Counted from the stretch's first letter, positions 44,437 through 52,956 are shown. The stretch: DNA of 64,000 nt from Sporosarcina sp. D27 (GCF_000586555.1 NZ_AZUC01000045.1:62001-126000), one strand, 5' to 3'. The notes: generated by a model from the sequence alone, not told the origin. Translations and numbers: made by a program.

Positions 44437-44941
44437 ATTTTGTGAAATCTATTTTTTTCGCTAAAGCGAGCATGATACTACCACCTACGGTCATTGACAA
44501 CAGTTCTCCAGCGCCTACCGTAAACCAAGTGATCCAAAACGGCGCGCCGTACAATAGGGTCAACTGCCCTGCAACGGTGAACATGGAAACAGAGAAAATC
44601 ACGGCAGTCCAGACAAATTTCATTTTGTCTGACTTCAGCTTTTTCGTAGCTGCCCGGCTAATGAGCAGCACGAGAAACGTTGCAACTCCGCCGATCGGTA
44701 CGTCTAGAAACCAAGTTGGCGAGAAGAAGTTCGCGATCACTACTCCTGCTGTCACGGCGATAATATATCGCTTGTGAAACAACGCCAAGTAGTTGAACAT
44801 CTCCGACAGCCTTAACTGGACTGCACCGAAACTGATGACCGCAAGCGTAAGCGTGACAGCGACATAAAGTCCCGCCACAACCGCCATTTTCGCAAGCTCT
44901 CCGACCGCAATCCGCGGACGCTCTTTTGCGAGTAACGTCAT
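44435..44941 (-). CDS. queT: QueT queuosine-precursor ECF transporter S component
   Basis: 168 residues with five to six TMs. COG4708/QueT motifs: VQLRLSEMFNYLALFHKRYI and GGVATFLVLLISR. It imports preQ0/preQ1 or queuine with the shared ECF module. The start at 44941 has AAAGGAGG seven bases upstream; an upstream in-frame start (44998) falls within the structured leader. It is preceded by a leader of about 110 bases. Confidence 0.9.
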   Translation of the reverse strand: MTLLAKERPRIAVGELAKMAVVAGLYVAVTLTLAVISFGAVQLRLSEMFNYLALFHKRYIIAVTAGVVIANFFSPTWFLDVPIGGVATFLVLLISRAATKKLKSDKMKFVWTAVIFSVSMFTVAGQLTLLYGAPFWITWFTVGAGELLSMTVGGSIMLALAKKIDFTK

Positions 44942-44948
44942 GTATAGT

Positions 44949-45070
44949 CCTCCTTTGTAAAACAGCGAAACTGCTGTTTTAGTAATAACTGCGACCAAAG
45001 GAAGAAGAAGCCAATTGCTTCGTCAAAAAGTGTCGCAGTGCAAGCTAAAAACCTGCTTGCCTAGTATAGC
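44949..45070 (-). ncRNA. Structured queT leader, candidate preQ1-type riboswitch
   Basis: After a -10 TATACT the minus-strand transcript shows several elements. Hairpin A is GCAAGC (45060-45055) / GCTTGC (45045-45040). Stem B is ACTGCGAC (45039-45032) / GTCGCAGT (44995-44988) with an inner GAAGC/GCTTC. A possible pseudoknot pairs loop A GTTTTTAG with CTAAAAC (44982-44976). A competing hairpin AAAACAGC/GCTGTTTT ends two bases before the ribosome binding site. TCCTTT (45002-44997) could pair with AAAGGA of that site. It does not match the preQ1-I consensus; class undetermined. Confidence 0.5.
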
Positions 45071-45094
45071 AGAATTCATTCATCCTGAAAATGG

Positions 45095-45850
45095 TTACTT
45101 CGCCGTCCATCCGCCATCGATTGGAATGACCGTTCCATGGATATAATCGGAAGCAGCTCCTGCCAAGTAGAGCGTCAACTTCGCGACTTCTTCTGGTTGC
45201 GCCCAGCGACCTGCAGGTGTTTCTTCTGCAACCCACTCTGCTATTTTCCCCTCTCCATCAAAGTCAGCAGCATTCATGGGCGTTTGAATGGCACCCGGTG
45301 CAATTGCATTTGCACGGATCCCTTCTCGACAATAATCGAGATCGACTTGTTTTGTATACCCTACCACTGCATGTTTCGAAGCAGTATAAGCTGCCCCACC
45401 ACCTCCGCCAACGAGACCTGCGATGGAAGCCATATTCACCAGTACACCCGATTTCCTAACAAGCATATGTGGCAAAATCGCGTTTGTTACGAAGTACATG
45501 CCTTTTACGTTAGTGTTCATAATCCGATCCCACAACTCTTCATCAGTGTCTAATGTTTTTGCATATCCATCAAGCATCCCTGCTGTGTTGCACAGAATAT
45601 CGATGTGTCTGAAAGTATCGATTGCCTGACTCACTGCTTCATTAACATTAGCTTGATTACTCACACTTCCTTTGCTATATCGGAAGTTTTCTGTATATCC
45701 GTTCGCTAGCTTTTCCAACCCTTTTTCATCCACATCCAATGCGTAGACTGATGCACCTTGCTCTAGAAATGCATGTGCTTGTGCATACCCGATCCCTGAA
45801 GCAGCACCTGTGATGAACACTGTTTTCCCCGCAAATTCACTTTGTGTCAT
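45095..45850 (-). CDS. SDR-family NAD(P)-dependent oxidoreductase
   Basis: 251 residues. Cofactor motif TGAASGIG, NTAG, catalytic Ser near NMASIAG and YTASK (YxxxK), and PGAIQTPM. Classical short-chain dehydrogenase of the FabG/glucose-dehydrogenase group; substrate unknown. The start at 45850 has GGAGGA eight bases upstream, and the ATG at 45889 is rejected. Confidence 0.92.
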   Translation of the reverse strand: MTQSEFAGKTVFITGAASGIGYAQAHAFLEQGASVYALDVDEKGLEKLANGYTENFRYSKGSVSNQANVNEAVSQAIDTFRHIDILCNTAGMLDGYAKTLDTDEELWDRIMNTNVKGMYFVTNAILPHMLVRKSGVLVNMASIAGLVGGGGGAAYTASKHAVVGYTKQVDLDYCREGIRANAIAPGAIQTPMNAADFDGEGKIAEWVAEETPAGRWAQPEEVAKLTLYLAGAASDYIHGTVIPIDGGWTAK

Positions 45851-45868
45851 TTTTGAATTCCTCCATTC

Positions 45869-45901
45869 AAAAAGCCCATGATTGCTCATGAGCTTTTTTG
45901 T
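45869..45901 (-). terminator. Terminator after the DUF2829 gene
   Basis: On the minus strand AAAGCTCATGAG-caat-CATGGGCTTTTT, immediately past the stop of the DUF2829 gene and just before the SDR ribosome binding site. Confidence 0.75.
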
Positions 45902-45905
45902 GTAC

Positions 45906-46130
45906 TTATTCTACGATTGCCCAGTCTTCCGCTAACAAATCGCATACTGTCGGTGTAAACATCGTGTAGCCTTCACCTGTTACATTAATAACGAAATATG
46001 GATTCATCTTTTCCCCATCCAACGATTCAGCTTGTACAAGTTTTACGTAGAGCTCTGCGCCACCCCATCCATTCCGAATAACTTTGTCGCCTGCTTTTAG
46101 ACGCGGTAAAATCTCTTCAAATGTCATCAT
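45906..46130 (-). CDS. DUF2829-family protein (Tad2-like)
   Basis: 74 residues. DUF2829 pattern: MTFEEILPRLKAGDKVIRNGW at the N-terminus (residues 2-22), NPYFVI in the middle and the signature DLLAEDWAIVE at the end. Phage members of this family (Tad2) sequester cyclic ADP-ribose signals of the Thoeris defence. Chromosomal members are also known and their role is unclear. GGAAGG precedes the double ATG. There are no phage genes around. It follows the HxlR regulator gene by 18 bases in the same direction and may be cotranscribed. Confidence 0.85.
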   Translation of the reverse strand: MMTFEEILPRLKAGDKVIRNGWGGAELYVKLVQAESLDGEKMNPYFVINVTGEGYTMFTPTVCDLLAEDWAIVE

Positions 46131-46148
46131 GCATTCATCCTTCCAACG

Positions 46149-46529
46149 TTAAGATTCGTTTTCTGCTTTCAATTGTGTACAATTGCCATTCACTTTCACC
46201 CACTTCAAAATCGTGCGGATGATTGGATCGAATGCAATTCCTTGTTCCGTTAGCTCATATTCAACTTTACGAGAAGACGGTAATGTTCTCTTCACTGCAA
46301 AACCTTGGGCTTCCAATTCTTTCAATCGCTCTGTCAGCAGACGGTCTGAAATGCCTTCAATTTCCGTCGCTAATTCATGGTAACGTTTCGGTCCGTCCAG
46401 TAGATGATAAATGATAATGCCCATCCACCGCTTTCCGATAAATTCTATAGTCGCGTGAAAGCTATCGCAAGCTACTTGTCCGTTTTGTTGTGTAGATTGA
46501 ATAAGTTCGTCGGTTTTTTTCATCATCAA
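46149..46529 (-). CDS. HxlR-family transcriptional regulator
   Basis: 126 residues, winged helix of the HxlR/YodB type. It has a near-N-terminal Cys (QVACDSFHATIEFIGKRWM), the recognition region ISDRLLTERLKELEAQGF and a basic wing RTLPSSRKVEYELTEQG. The Cys suggests thiol or electrophile sensing, as in YodB/CatR. AGGGG precedes the ATGATG pair. It is divergent from a nitroreductase gene, with two dyads between them. Confidence 0.92.
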   Translation of the reverse strand: MMMKKTDELIQSTQQNGQVACDSFHATIEFIGKRWMGIIIYHLLDGPKRYHELATEIEGISDRLLTERLKELEAQGFAVKRTLPSSRKVEYELTEQGIAFDPIIRTILKWVKVNGNCTQLKAENES

Positions 46530-46583
46530 AACCCCTATTGTTAAGTTAGTTCCACTTTACCACAGTCATAGTTGACAAACAAT

Positions 46584-46625
46584 CTTACCAATAGTAAGCT
46601 GATTTACGTACTTACTAAAGGTAAG
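46584..46625. promoter_or_regulatory. Twin dyads, candidate HxlR operators
   Basis: CTTACCAATAGTAAG (46584-46598) and CTTACTAAAGGTAAG (46611-46625) share CTTAC...GTAAG arms with centres 27 bp apart. The first overlaps the -10 of a TTGACA (46572-46577) promoter for the nitroreductase gene. Confidence 0.7.
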
Positions 46626-46660
46626 TTGGATTCACATGTATCTACAAAGGAGTTTTTCTT

Positions 46661-47287
46661 ATGACAGAACTATTCGCGCCACTCTCAGAAGTCATTCACG
46701 CTCGTAAATCCGTCCGGAAATTCGATTCAGAATATCAGATTTCACCCGAAATAATTAAAGAAATGCTACAAGAAGCAACACTTGCCCCTTCCTCAAGCAA
46801 CTTACAGCCTTGGCGTTTCATCGTCATCCAAGACGAGGAAACCAAAAAGAAAATTAAAGAGTTCTCATTCAACCAAGAGCAAATGGAGACGTCTTCTGCC
46901 ATCATCGCAGTAATAGGTGATACAGAAATGTTCCATAATATTGATGAAATCTATATGGCTAACTTAGAAGCCGGTTATATCGATGAAGTAAATGTCCAAC
47001 GTCAAATCGATAATGCCAAAGCCCTTTACCCGAACGCTCCAACAGATGCTCGTTTGACAATCGCCGCGTTTGACGCTGGACTCGTTTCGATGCAATTGAT
47101 GTTAATTGCCAAAGCGAAAGGCTATGACACGGTCCCAATGGGCGGTTTCGATAAAGCTCAATTTGCTAAAGAGTTCAATTTGGAAGATCGTTACGTTCCA
47201 CTCGTGCTAATTGCACTTGGAAAAGCGGCTGCACCTGCATATGGCTCAACGCGTCTGCCACTTGAGAAAATCACAACATTTGTATAA
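46661..47287 (+). CDS. Nitroreductase-family protein (YodC/MhqN/YdgI-like)
   Basis: 208 residues. Starts MTELFAPLSEVIHARKSVRKF; FMN-binding segments RKSVRKFD and APSSSNLQPWRF, and a GLVSMQLMLIAKAKGYDTVPMGGFD stretch. FMN-dependent NAD(P)H oxidoreductase acting on nitro compounds or quinones. AAAGGAG precedes the ATG. It is divergent from the HxlR regulator, a layout like yodB-yodC of B. subtilis, so induction by quinones or other electrophiles is likely. Confidence 0.92.
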   Translation: MTELFAPLSEVIHARKSVRKFDSEYQISPEIIKEMLQEATLAPSSSNLQPWRFIVIQDEETKKKIKEFSFNQEQMETSSAIIAVIGDTEMFHNIDEIYMANLEAGYIDEVNVQRQIDNAKALYPNAPTDARLTIAAFDAGLVSMQLMLIAKAKGYDTVPMGGFDKAQFAKEFNLEDRYVPLVLIALGKAAAPAYGSTRLPLEKITTFV

Positions 47288-47292
47288 GTGTT

Positions 47293-47328
47293 AGACAAAA
47301 CGCATCCTCACTCTGGGTGCGTTTTTTG
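47293..47328 (+). terminator. Terminator after the nitroreductase gene
   Basis: AAACGCATCC-tcactct-GGGTGCGTTT followed by a T-run. Confidence 0.9.
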
Positions 47329-47417
47329 TTTTGTTGTAGTATGGGAGTTGATTCACTTAGATAGTAGCTAAAGTACTTCCCTTTATAGCTTTAAACCTGG
47401 TGAATTGTGTCTCGTTT

Positions 47418-47540
47418 CCGAGTTAATTCCTCCACATTGCCGATTAGTGGCTTGATCATGCCGATTGTTCCTTCCATACTGCCGATTACTCACGAGACTT
47501 TGCTGATTCTAGCGCCGATATTACCGATTCATCATTTCCA
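47418..47540. repeat. 21-bp tandem repeat, five to six degenerate units
   Basis: CCGATT or CTGATT recurs at 47440, 47461, 47482, 47503 and 47524, exactly 21 bases apart, with a looser unit (CCGAGTT) at 47418. Read on the minus strand the unit head is AATCGGCA, matching AATCGGGC of the array at 21.1 kb, so this looks like the same family in reverse orientation. It lies between the convergent nitroreductase and SDR-like genes. Confidence 0.8.
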
Positions 47541-47546
47541 CCCACA

Positions 47547-47591
47547 CAAAAAAACTACCCACTCCGTCAATAGAAGACGTGGGCAGTTGGA
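47547..47591 (-). terminator. Terminator after the SDR-like gene
   Basis: On the minus strand CTGCCCAC...GTGGGTAG is followed by seven T, adjacent to the stop at 47594. Confidence 0.85.
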
Positions 47592-47593
47592 AT

Positions 47594-49042
47594 TTATTGA
47601 GTATCTTCAACGATTAAGTTTCTAACGTACTGACGATCACGCTCATTGACGCTCAACCGGTGCATATGCTTTCTGAATGCATTCATGACAAACGCGTGCA
47701 TATTTGCTTGCGTGACGTAGTACACAAACCACGGAAGCGATGGCAAGTAATCGTGAATGGCAATTATTGCTTCACTCGCTCCGGGTATTTTACGGAACTC
47801 CATCCGTCCCCGCTCATTTGCTTGATCATCCAGCAAGAATCCGCCTGTTATGTAATACAGCGCGCGGTCTTTGGTACTACGTTCCCCGGAATACGATAAT
47901 TCTAGGAGTGTGCGATTCCCAAGGAGTCCAATTCTACAATTCAAATCGCTATCTACTGTCGTTTGGACCCATGGATTCAAGAACGTCTCTAACCATTTTA
48001 CGTAATAACGCGCAACTTCATCCGCCGACCATCCATATGGCAATTCAATCCGCTGGACCGAGCGGACGTCTTGCTTCAGCGGACCTAATGTTGGTAAAAG
48101 AGCTGTGGATCGTTTGTCTTTCTTAGCCTCTTCAACCATCGCAATTTTGGCAGCTTCCCTAAACGCAGTTTGTCCATCACTAATCCCTTCTACAGTATGA
48201 CTCTTGTGGATAACCATCGGATGCTTCAAGCTTTCCACAAGTGGATAAACCATCTCTTTTGGGGTATTTGTTACAAGTCTTAGCCATAATCTCGAAAGTG
48301 TTAATGAGAAAAACGGAACATCGAGCATCTTGGGATTCTTCCCCATCACACTTGCAGCCGCTTTCATCATCGTTCGATACGTCATCACATCTGGTCCACC
48401 CACATCGATGGAACGATCTTTCAAGTCAAAGTCCATAATTATAGAGGTCAATGCCGTCAATACGTCTTTCAAAGCGACAGGCTGTGTTTTTGTGTTCGTC
48501 CACTTCGGCAGGATCATGATTGGCAATCGTTTCACCAGCTTGGATAGGATTGGAAACGAAGAACCCTTCGGCCCAACTATTAAGCCGGCACGCAGTGCGG
48601 TCACGGGAACATCATATGCACGCAATATCCGTTCTACTTCCAATCGACTCCTCAAGTGCTGGGACAGTTTCGACTCGTGCTCCTCCGGAATCATTCCGCT
48701 CAAATAGACGATTTGCTGAATGCCTTGACGTTTTGCAGCTTGTGCAAAGTTGTCCGCCAAAATCACATCCATATCTTCAAAGCTTCCTTGCGTGAGCTTC
48801 GCAGATTTCATCATGGAATGGACTAGATATACCGCAATGTCTGCTCCCTCTAACCCTTTTTCTGCATCCTTCATTGAAAACAAATCACACGAGCGCCACT
48901 TCACATCCTCAGTATCTTTGTGGCGTCCACCGTTTCGTGATAATCCAATAACTATCGCTTTCCCTTTTAGGCAATCTAACAAGTTATGTCCGATATATCC
49001 GCTTGCCCCCGCTATCGCTACTACTGGCCTTCTTTCTGCCAT
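47594..49042 (-). CDS. Atypical SDR with C-terminal DUF2867 domain
   Basis: 482 residues. N-terminal NAD(P)-binding domain (IAGASGYIGHNLLDCL, YLVHSM, VYLSGMIP) of the SDR_a5/NmrA-like group to about residue 290. A DUF2867 domain follows (about 310-475: PYGWSADEVARYYVKWLE, YYITGGFL, FVYYVTQANMHAFVMNAF). The function of this combination is unknown; it may be a reductase acting on a hydrophobic substrate. It is a single gene. Confidence 0.88.
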   Translation of the reverse strand: MAERRPVVAIAGASGYIGHNLLDCLKGKAIVIGLSRNGGRHKDTEDVKWRSCDLFSMKDAEKGLEGADIAVYLVHSMMKSAKLTQGSFEDMDVILADNFAQAAKRQGIQQIVYLSGMIPEEHESKLSQHLRSRLEVERILRAYDVPVTALRAGLIVGPKGSSFPILSKLVKRLPIMILPKWTNTKTQPVALKDVLTALTSIIMDFDLKDRSIDVGGPDVMTYRTMMKAAASVMGKNPKMLDVPFFSLTLSRLWLRLVTNTPKEMVYPLVESLKHPMVIHKSHTVEGISDGQTAFREAAKIAMVEEAKKDKRSTALLPTLGPLKQDVRSVQRIELPYGWSADEVARYYVKWLETFLNPWVQTTVDSDLNCRIGLLGNRTLLELSYSGERSTKDRALYYITGGFLLDDQANERGRMEFRKIPGASEAIIAIHDYLPSLPWFVYYVTQANMHAFVMNAFRKHMHRLSVNERDRQYVRNLIVEDTQ

Positions 49043-49207
49043 TTAATCCGCCTCCTTGGTCGTGCCTTTATGCTTTCTGTACCCTTACATTCGTTTCCTT
49101 AAGCCATCATCTCTCTTATATCTAATTTGCAAGAATTTTCATATTAAGTGATTGAAAATCCTTCCTTCTATGCGTATACTCAATTCATTACGAGAAGGGG
49201 TGTCTCT

Positions 49208-50068
49208 ATGAAAATAGTGAATTTTGACGATCCGTTAGCATTTGCCGCCAAAGCGGAACCGATTTTATCAGAAGGTGAAGATGTTTTTAGTCTATTCAAT
49301 GGCGTATTGCAGTCCATCAAAGCAGGCATGATGGATGAACCGTTCATGGCAACTGCAGAACTGGAAGGCAACGTGATTGCGTTGTTCCAAATGACGCCAC
49401 CTTTTCCGCTCAACATGATTTTTACGGATGAACAGCATATGGATTCGGCAATCGATGGTCTGGCTGATTACTTACTTTCTCATAATATGCCTCTTCCTTC
49501 CATCATCAGTTTGAAACCCTGGGCTGAGCGATTCGCCGATAGATGGACAGCCAAGACTGACCAACTCTCCAAAATTATTATGGACCAAGGGCTTTATCGG
49601 TTGGATAAGGTGGATGAAACCCTCGAGAAAAGTCCCGGAACACGCAGGCTTGCCCAAGAGGCAGACAAACCATTGCTTGAAAATTGGCATCTCGGATTTA
49701 TAGAAGATACCAAGATGCCCGAAGTGACCCCTGAACAAGCAACGGACTGGGTAGAGCGTACAGTTCAACGACAGGAAATTGTACTGTGGGAAGACGATGG
49801 AATTCCTGTGGCATGTGCAAAACAAGCAAGACCGTCTCAAAACAGCATCACCGTATCTTTCGTCTACACACCACCTGAACACCGTAGAAAAGGCTATGCG
49901 CGAACACTCGTCGCCGACTTTTCTGCGGATTTGTTAAACAAATACCAATTCTGCATGCTCTACACAGACATGATGAACCCAACATCTAACAAGATTTATC
50001 AAGAAATAGGATACCGGAAGATTGCAGATTCTGTTCAGTTGGGGTTCGAAGTGAAGGAGAATCGTTGA
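49208..50068 (+). CDS. GNAT-family N-acetyltransferase
   Basis: 286 residues. The N-terminal half resembles a degenerate GNAT-like domain. The C-terminal half has a full GNAT core (VSFVYTPPEHRRKGYARTLV and NPTSNKIYQEIGYRKIADS). The ATG at 49208 has GAAGGGG seven bases upstream; an earlier in-frame ATG at 49148 has none. It forms a probable operon with the DUF2087 gene two bases downstream. Confidence 0.9.
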   Translation: MKIVNFDDPLAFAAKAEPILSEGEDVFSLFNGVLQSIKAGMMDEPFMATAELEGNVIALFQMTPPFPLNMIFTDEQHMDSAIDGLADYLLSHNMPLPSIISLKPWAERFADRWTAKTDQLSKIIMDQGLYRLDKVDETLEKSPGTRRLAQEADKPLLENWHLGFIEDTKMPEVTPEQATDWVERTVQRQEIVLWEDDGIPVACAKQARPSQNSITVSFVYTPPEHRRKGYARTLVADFSADLLNKYQFCMLYTDMMNPTSNKIYQEIGYRKIADSVQLGFEVKENR

Positions 50069-50069
50069 A

Positions 50070-50360
50070 GTGGATAAACGATATGGCATCACGGCAGAGG
50101 AGAAAGAAAAAGTATTGACGAGCTATTTTAAAGATGGATTCGACCAACCCATTCAGACCTTTCCAAGCAAAGAAAAGCGTAAAATCATTCTACTACAACA
50201 GATTATGACTCGCTTTGAAAAAGAAGTAAACTATACCGAAAAACAGGTAAACGAACTCCTAAAACCAATTTACGTTGATTATGTATCCATTCGAAGATAT
50301 CTAATTGAGTATGGATTTATGGATCGGACCTCTGACTGCACACTGTATTGGGTGAAATAG
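50070..50360 (+). CDS. DUF2087-domain protein
   Basis: 96 residues with GTG start. DUF2087 features: FPSKEKRKIILLQQIMTRFE, YTEKQVNELLKPIYVDYVSI and RRYLIEYGFMDRTSDC, i.e. a small winged-helix-like fold. Family members often sit beside or are fused to regulators and acetyltransferases. It starts two bases after the GNAT gene, so translation is likely coupled. Function unknown. Confidence 0.85.
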   Translation: MDKRYGITAEEKEKVLTSYFKDGFDQPIQTFPSKEKRKIILLQQIMTRFEKEVNYTEKQVNELLKPIYVDYVSIRRYLIEYGFMDRTSDCTLYWVK

Positions 50361-50441
50361 AAGATTTCAATTTAGGCAATAAAGAGAAGATATTCAGTCG
50401 TGTAAAGTGATGTAAGTACTCAGGAGAAAGGATTGAGAACT

Positions 50442-51281
50442 ATGTGGAAGCAACAAATTATTACGACAGAACGCGGAGATTTCGAGCTATTTACGAAAGG
50501 AAGCGGTCAGCCCCTTTGCGTCACTCACTTATATAGCGAGTTCAATAAGAACGGCAACCTATTTGCGAATATCTTTACAAAGAATGCGAAAGTTTATCTT
50601 GTGAATTTGCGCGGTTGTGGAAACTCAGCGCTACAAAGTGAAGACTATACGTTAGGGATGGACGATGCCGTAAAAGACTTGGAAGCAATTCGTAAGTCTC
50701 TCTCCATTCAAAAATGGATTTTCGCAGGTCACTCTACTGGCGGTATGCTCGCACTAAAGTATGCCACACGATTTCCCGAAAGTTTAGTGAAAATCATTGC
50801 AGGTGGCTTATGCGCTTCGTTAGACTATATGAAAGACAAGGGGAGCATATATTGTTCCCAAAATCCAAATAACACCCGCTTACTAGAAATATTGAGCATC
50901 CTAAAAAACACTGCATCCACACCAGACCAGCGACGTGCTGTCGGGAAAGAGTGGTCACTGATGTCCCTCTATCACGAGGACACCTATGATGTAATGCTCA
51001 GTAGACCCAACAGCGGAAAGACGGTGCCTGCACGCTTAGATTACTTCTCCTATGAAGAACTGCCAACGTATGATATAAGAGGTTCACTTGCGGATGTTTA
51101 CGTTGAGGCTCATATCTATTCGGGTCTTCATGATGCGCAATGCCCTCACCATTTTTCCAAAGAAGCGGCAGAACTGATGCCCAATGCCACGATGACCACG
51201 TTCGAATATAGTAATCACTTTCCCTTCATAGAAGAAGAAAAGGAATTTGAAAGATTTGTTCAAGGTGAAGTATTTTCATAA
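50442..51281 (+). CDS. Alpha/beta hydrolase (proline-iminopeptidase-like)
   Basis: 279 residues. VNLRGCGNSALQS, nucleophile elbow GHSTGGMLAL, a cap region, HIYSGLHDAQCP with the acid, and a catalytic His in YSNHFPFIEE. The ATG at 50442 has AAAGGA nine bases upstream. Substrate unknown. The gene ends eight bases from the convergent kinase gene. Confidence 0.88.
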   Translation: MWKQQIITTERGDFELFTKGSGQPLCVTHLYSEFNKNGNLFANIFTKNAKVYLVNLRGCGNSALQSEDYTLGMDDAVKDLEAIRKSLSIQKWIFAGHSTGGMLALKYATRFPESLVKIIAGGLCASLDYMKDKGSIYCSQNPNNTRLLEILSILKNTASTPDQRRAVGKEWSLMSLYHEDTYDVMLSRPNSGKTVPARLDYFSYEELPTYDIRGSLADVYVEAHIYSGLHDAQCPHHFSKEAAELMPNATMTTFEYSNHFPFIEEEKEFERFVQGEVFS

Positions 51282-51289
51282 AACGCGCT

Positions 51290-52204
51290 TCAACGAACGG
51301 TTTCTTCCAAAAACTCATTAAACCACTGAGCACACTGCAACCTCTCGATCCAAGCAGAATCCTTATCTTCAACGAACCAGCAAGCATAGAGCATAGACAT
51401 TGCGATGGCCGCCTTTAATACACGCTTCTTATCGAGTACAAGCAATTCGCAGATTCGTTCAACCCGGTAACGTAGGAGCGCTTTTGGATTAGGCTTTTCC
51501 ATTAAATGATTTAACATGAATTGCACGAGGTCAAAGCAAGGATCGCCGCCAACCCCCTTTGGGTCAATCGCGAGCCAGCCTCTCTCTTGACTGTATAAAA
51601 TATTCTCATGATGTAAATCACCATGCAGCAAACCGAGAGTTTCAGTGGTCTCCTGCAATTCTCGGAAGTAACGAAGTGCCTGCTGAACCCTCTCGTTTGG
51701 CAGGTCACCATCTTTATACCGATGCTGCTTTTGGTATTCTTCTAGGGAGACTACCCAATCAGTAATTATTGGCACATCACAGTCCTCTGGCAAATCACAG
51801 CGAAGGTTCCTCCATACAGTTATGAATACCTGGACAACTTTCTCCTCGTCAGAAAGGTCACATAAAATCTGCCCAGGAATAATTCTTTCCAATAACATGA
51901 CCCCTCGTTCCCGATCCGCCTTCACCAATTGTGCACATCCATGGCCATTGTAGATTCTGAGAGTTTCCATCTCGTTAAGGCAGTCCATATTTGGCACTTC
52001 TAGTTTTAACATGTAAGGAGTTTGTCGGGAGTCTACCACGTTCGTGACATAGTTATAAGAGAGATTGTGAACCGGTTGCTTGATGGTCAATCCCCAATGT
52101 TCCGCACAGTAGTTCACTTGCTCTTCTAGAGATGCAAGCCACACCTCTCCCTCTGTTCCAAAACTATTCCGTACTCTCTCTTTAAAATCAATTGGTAGCT
52201 TCAT
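51290..52204 (-). CDS. Aminoglycoside/hydroxyurea phosphotransferase family protein (APH(6)-like)
   Basis: 304 residues. Catalytic loop LLHGDLHHENIL and the Mg-binding IDPKGVGGDPCFDL typical of APH(6)/StrB kinases; the N-terminal lobe is less conserved. It may phosphorylate an aminoglycoside-like or other hydroxyl substrate. It is 68 bases downstream of the SMR pair in the same direction and may share their transcript. Resistance activity cannot be claimed from sequence. Confidence 0.88.
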   Translation of the reverse strand: MKLPIDFKERVRNSFGTEGEVWLASLEEQVNYCAEHWGLTIKQPVHNLSYNYVTNVVDSRQTPYMLKLEVPNMDCLNEMETLRIYNGHGCAQLVKADRERGVMLLERIIPGQILCDLSDEEKVVQVFITVWRNLRCDLPEDCDVPIITDWVVSLEEYQKQHRYKDGDLPNERVQQALRYFRELQETTETLGLLHGDLHHENILYSQERGWLAIDPKGVGGDPCFDLVQFMLNHLMEKPNPKALLRYRVERICELLVLDKKRVLKAAIAMSMLYACWFVEDKDSAWIERLQCAQWFNEFLEETVR

Positions 52205-52272
52205 ACATGTCTCCCCCTTTTCCCTTTAATCGAGCTAGCAGTTGATAGGCTCCCGCCTGTACCTCTACTCTA

Positions 52273-52587
52273 TCAAGACACTAGCTTTAATCCCACTGCG
52301 GCCCCTAATACCATTCCGATGAACAATAGACGTTTCCACTCTTTTGACTCCCCGTAGACGAGCATTCCTAATAACGCCCCACCAGATGCTCCGATTCCTG
52401 TCCAAACGGCGTAGGCAGTACCCATCGGCAACGTTTCCATGGCATTTGCTAAAAATAGAAAACTCAAGCCAAATCCTACCACTAACAGTACAACTGCCTG
52501 CCAATTCCGATCCTTGTGTAACTTACTGATCATTAGCACACCAAACATTTCAAACAAACCTGCCACTACCAATGAAACCCATGCCAT
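52273..52587 (-). CDS. SMR-family guanidinium exporter subunit (second of pair)
   Basis: 104 residues with four TMs. The central Glu is in GLFEMFGVLM and the Gdx-like loop is METLPMGTAYAVWTGIGASG. It overlaps the first SMR gene by one base (TAATG). Paired SMR proteins such as YkkC/YkkD form heterodimers. The guanidine-I riboswitch upstream argues for guanidinium export rather than general drug efflux. Confidence 0.92.
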   Translation of the reverse strand: MAWVSLVVAGLFEMFGVLMISKLHKDRNWQAVVLLVVGFGLSFLFLANAMETLPMGTAYAVWTGIGASGGALLGMLVYGESKEWKRLLFIGMVLGAAVGLKLVS

Positions 52588-52928
52588 TACGAGTCCACTC
52601 CTTCCGATTCAGTTTCGGGAGTCACTACTTTCAAACCAATCACTCCTGCTAACAACACCACAATTAAGATTACCTTAACAATTTTAAACGGCTCTCCAAA
52701 AAATACGATATCTGAAAAGACTGTTCCCGCAGTACCAAGGCCAACAAAAACGGCATAGACCGTTCCGACAGGTAGTTTTTTTCCTGCCATGATCATCATA
52801 TAAAAGCTGACTACGATGGCGATAACCGTCCCAGTCCACTCTAAAACTCCATCTGCATGCTTTAACCCAACTACCCAAAACACTTCAAATACCGCTGCAA
52901 TGACGACTTTAATCCAATTTGCATTCAA
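52587..52928 (-). CDS. SMR-family guanidinium exporter subunit (first of pair)
   Basis: 113 residues with four TMs. Essential Glu in [33 protein letters not shown] loop. The TTG at 52928 has GGAGGTG eight bases upstream; an in-frame TTG at 52961 lies in the riboswitch terminator and is rejected. First gene after the guanidine-I riboswitch. Confidence 0.92.
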   Translation of the reverse strand: MNANWIKVVIAAVFEVFWVVGLKHADGVLEWTGTVIAIVVSFYMMIMAGKKLPVGTVYAVFVGLGTAGTVFSDIVFFGEPFKIVKVILIVVLLAGVIGLKVVTPETESEGVDS

Positions 52929-52956
52929 GCCAATGACACCTCCATATTTTTCAACA

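Noticed and set aside
44949..45070. preQ1-I riboswitch call for the queT leader
   Set aside because: The leader lacks the compact hairpin followed by an A-rich tail ending in CTAA that defines preQ1-I, so only an undetermined structured leader is reported.
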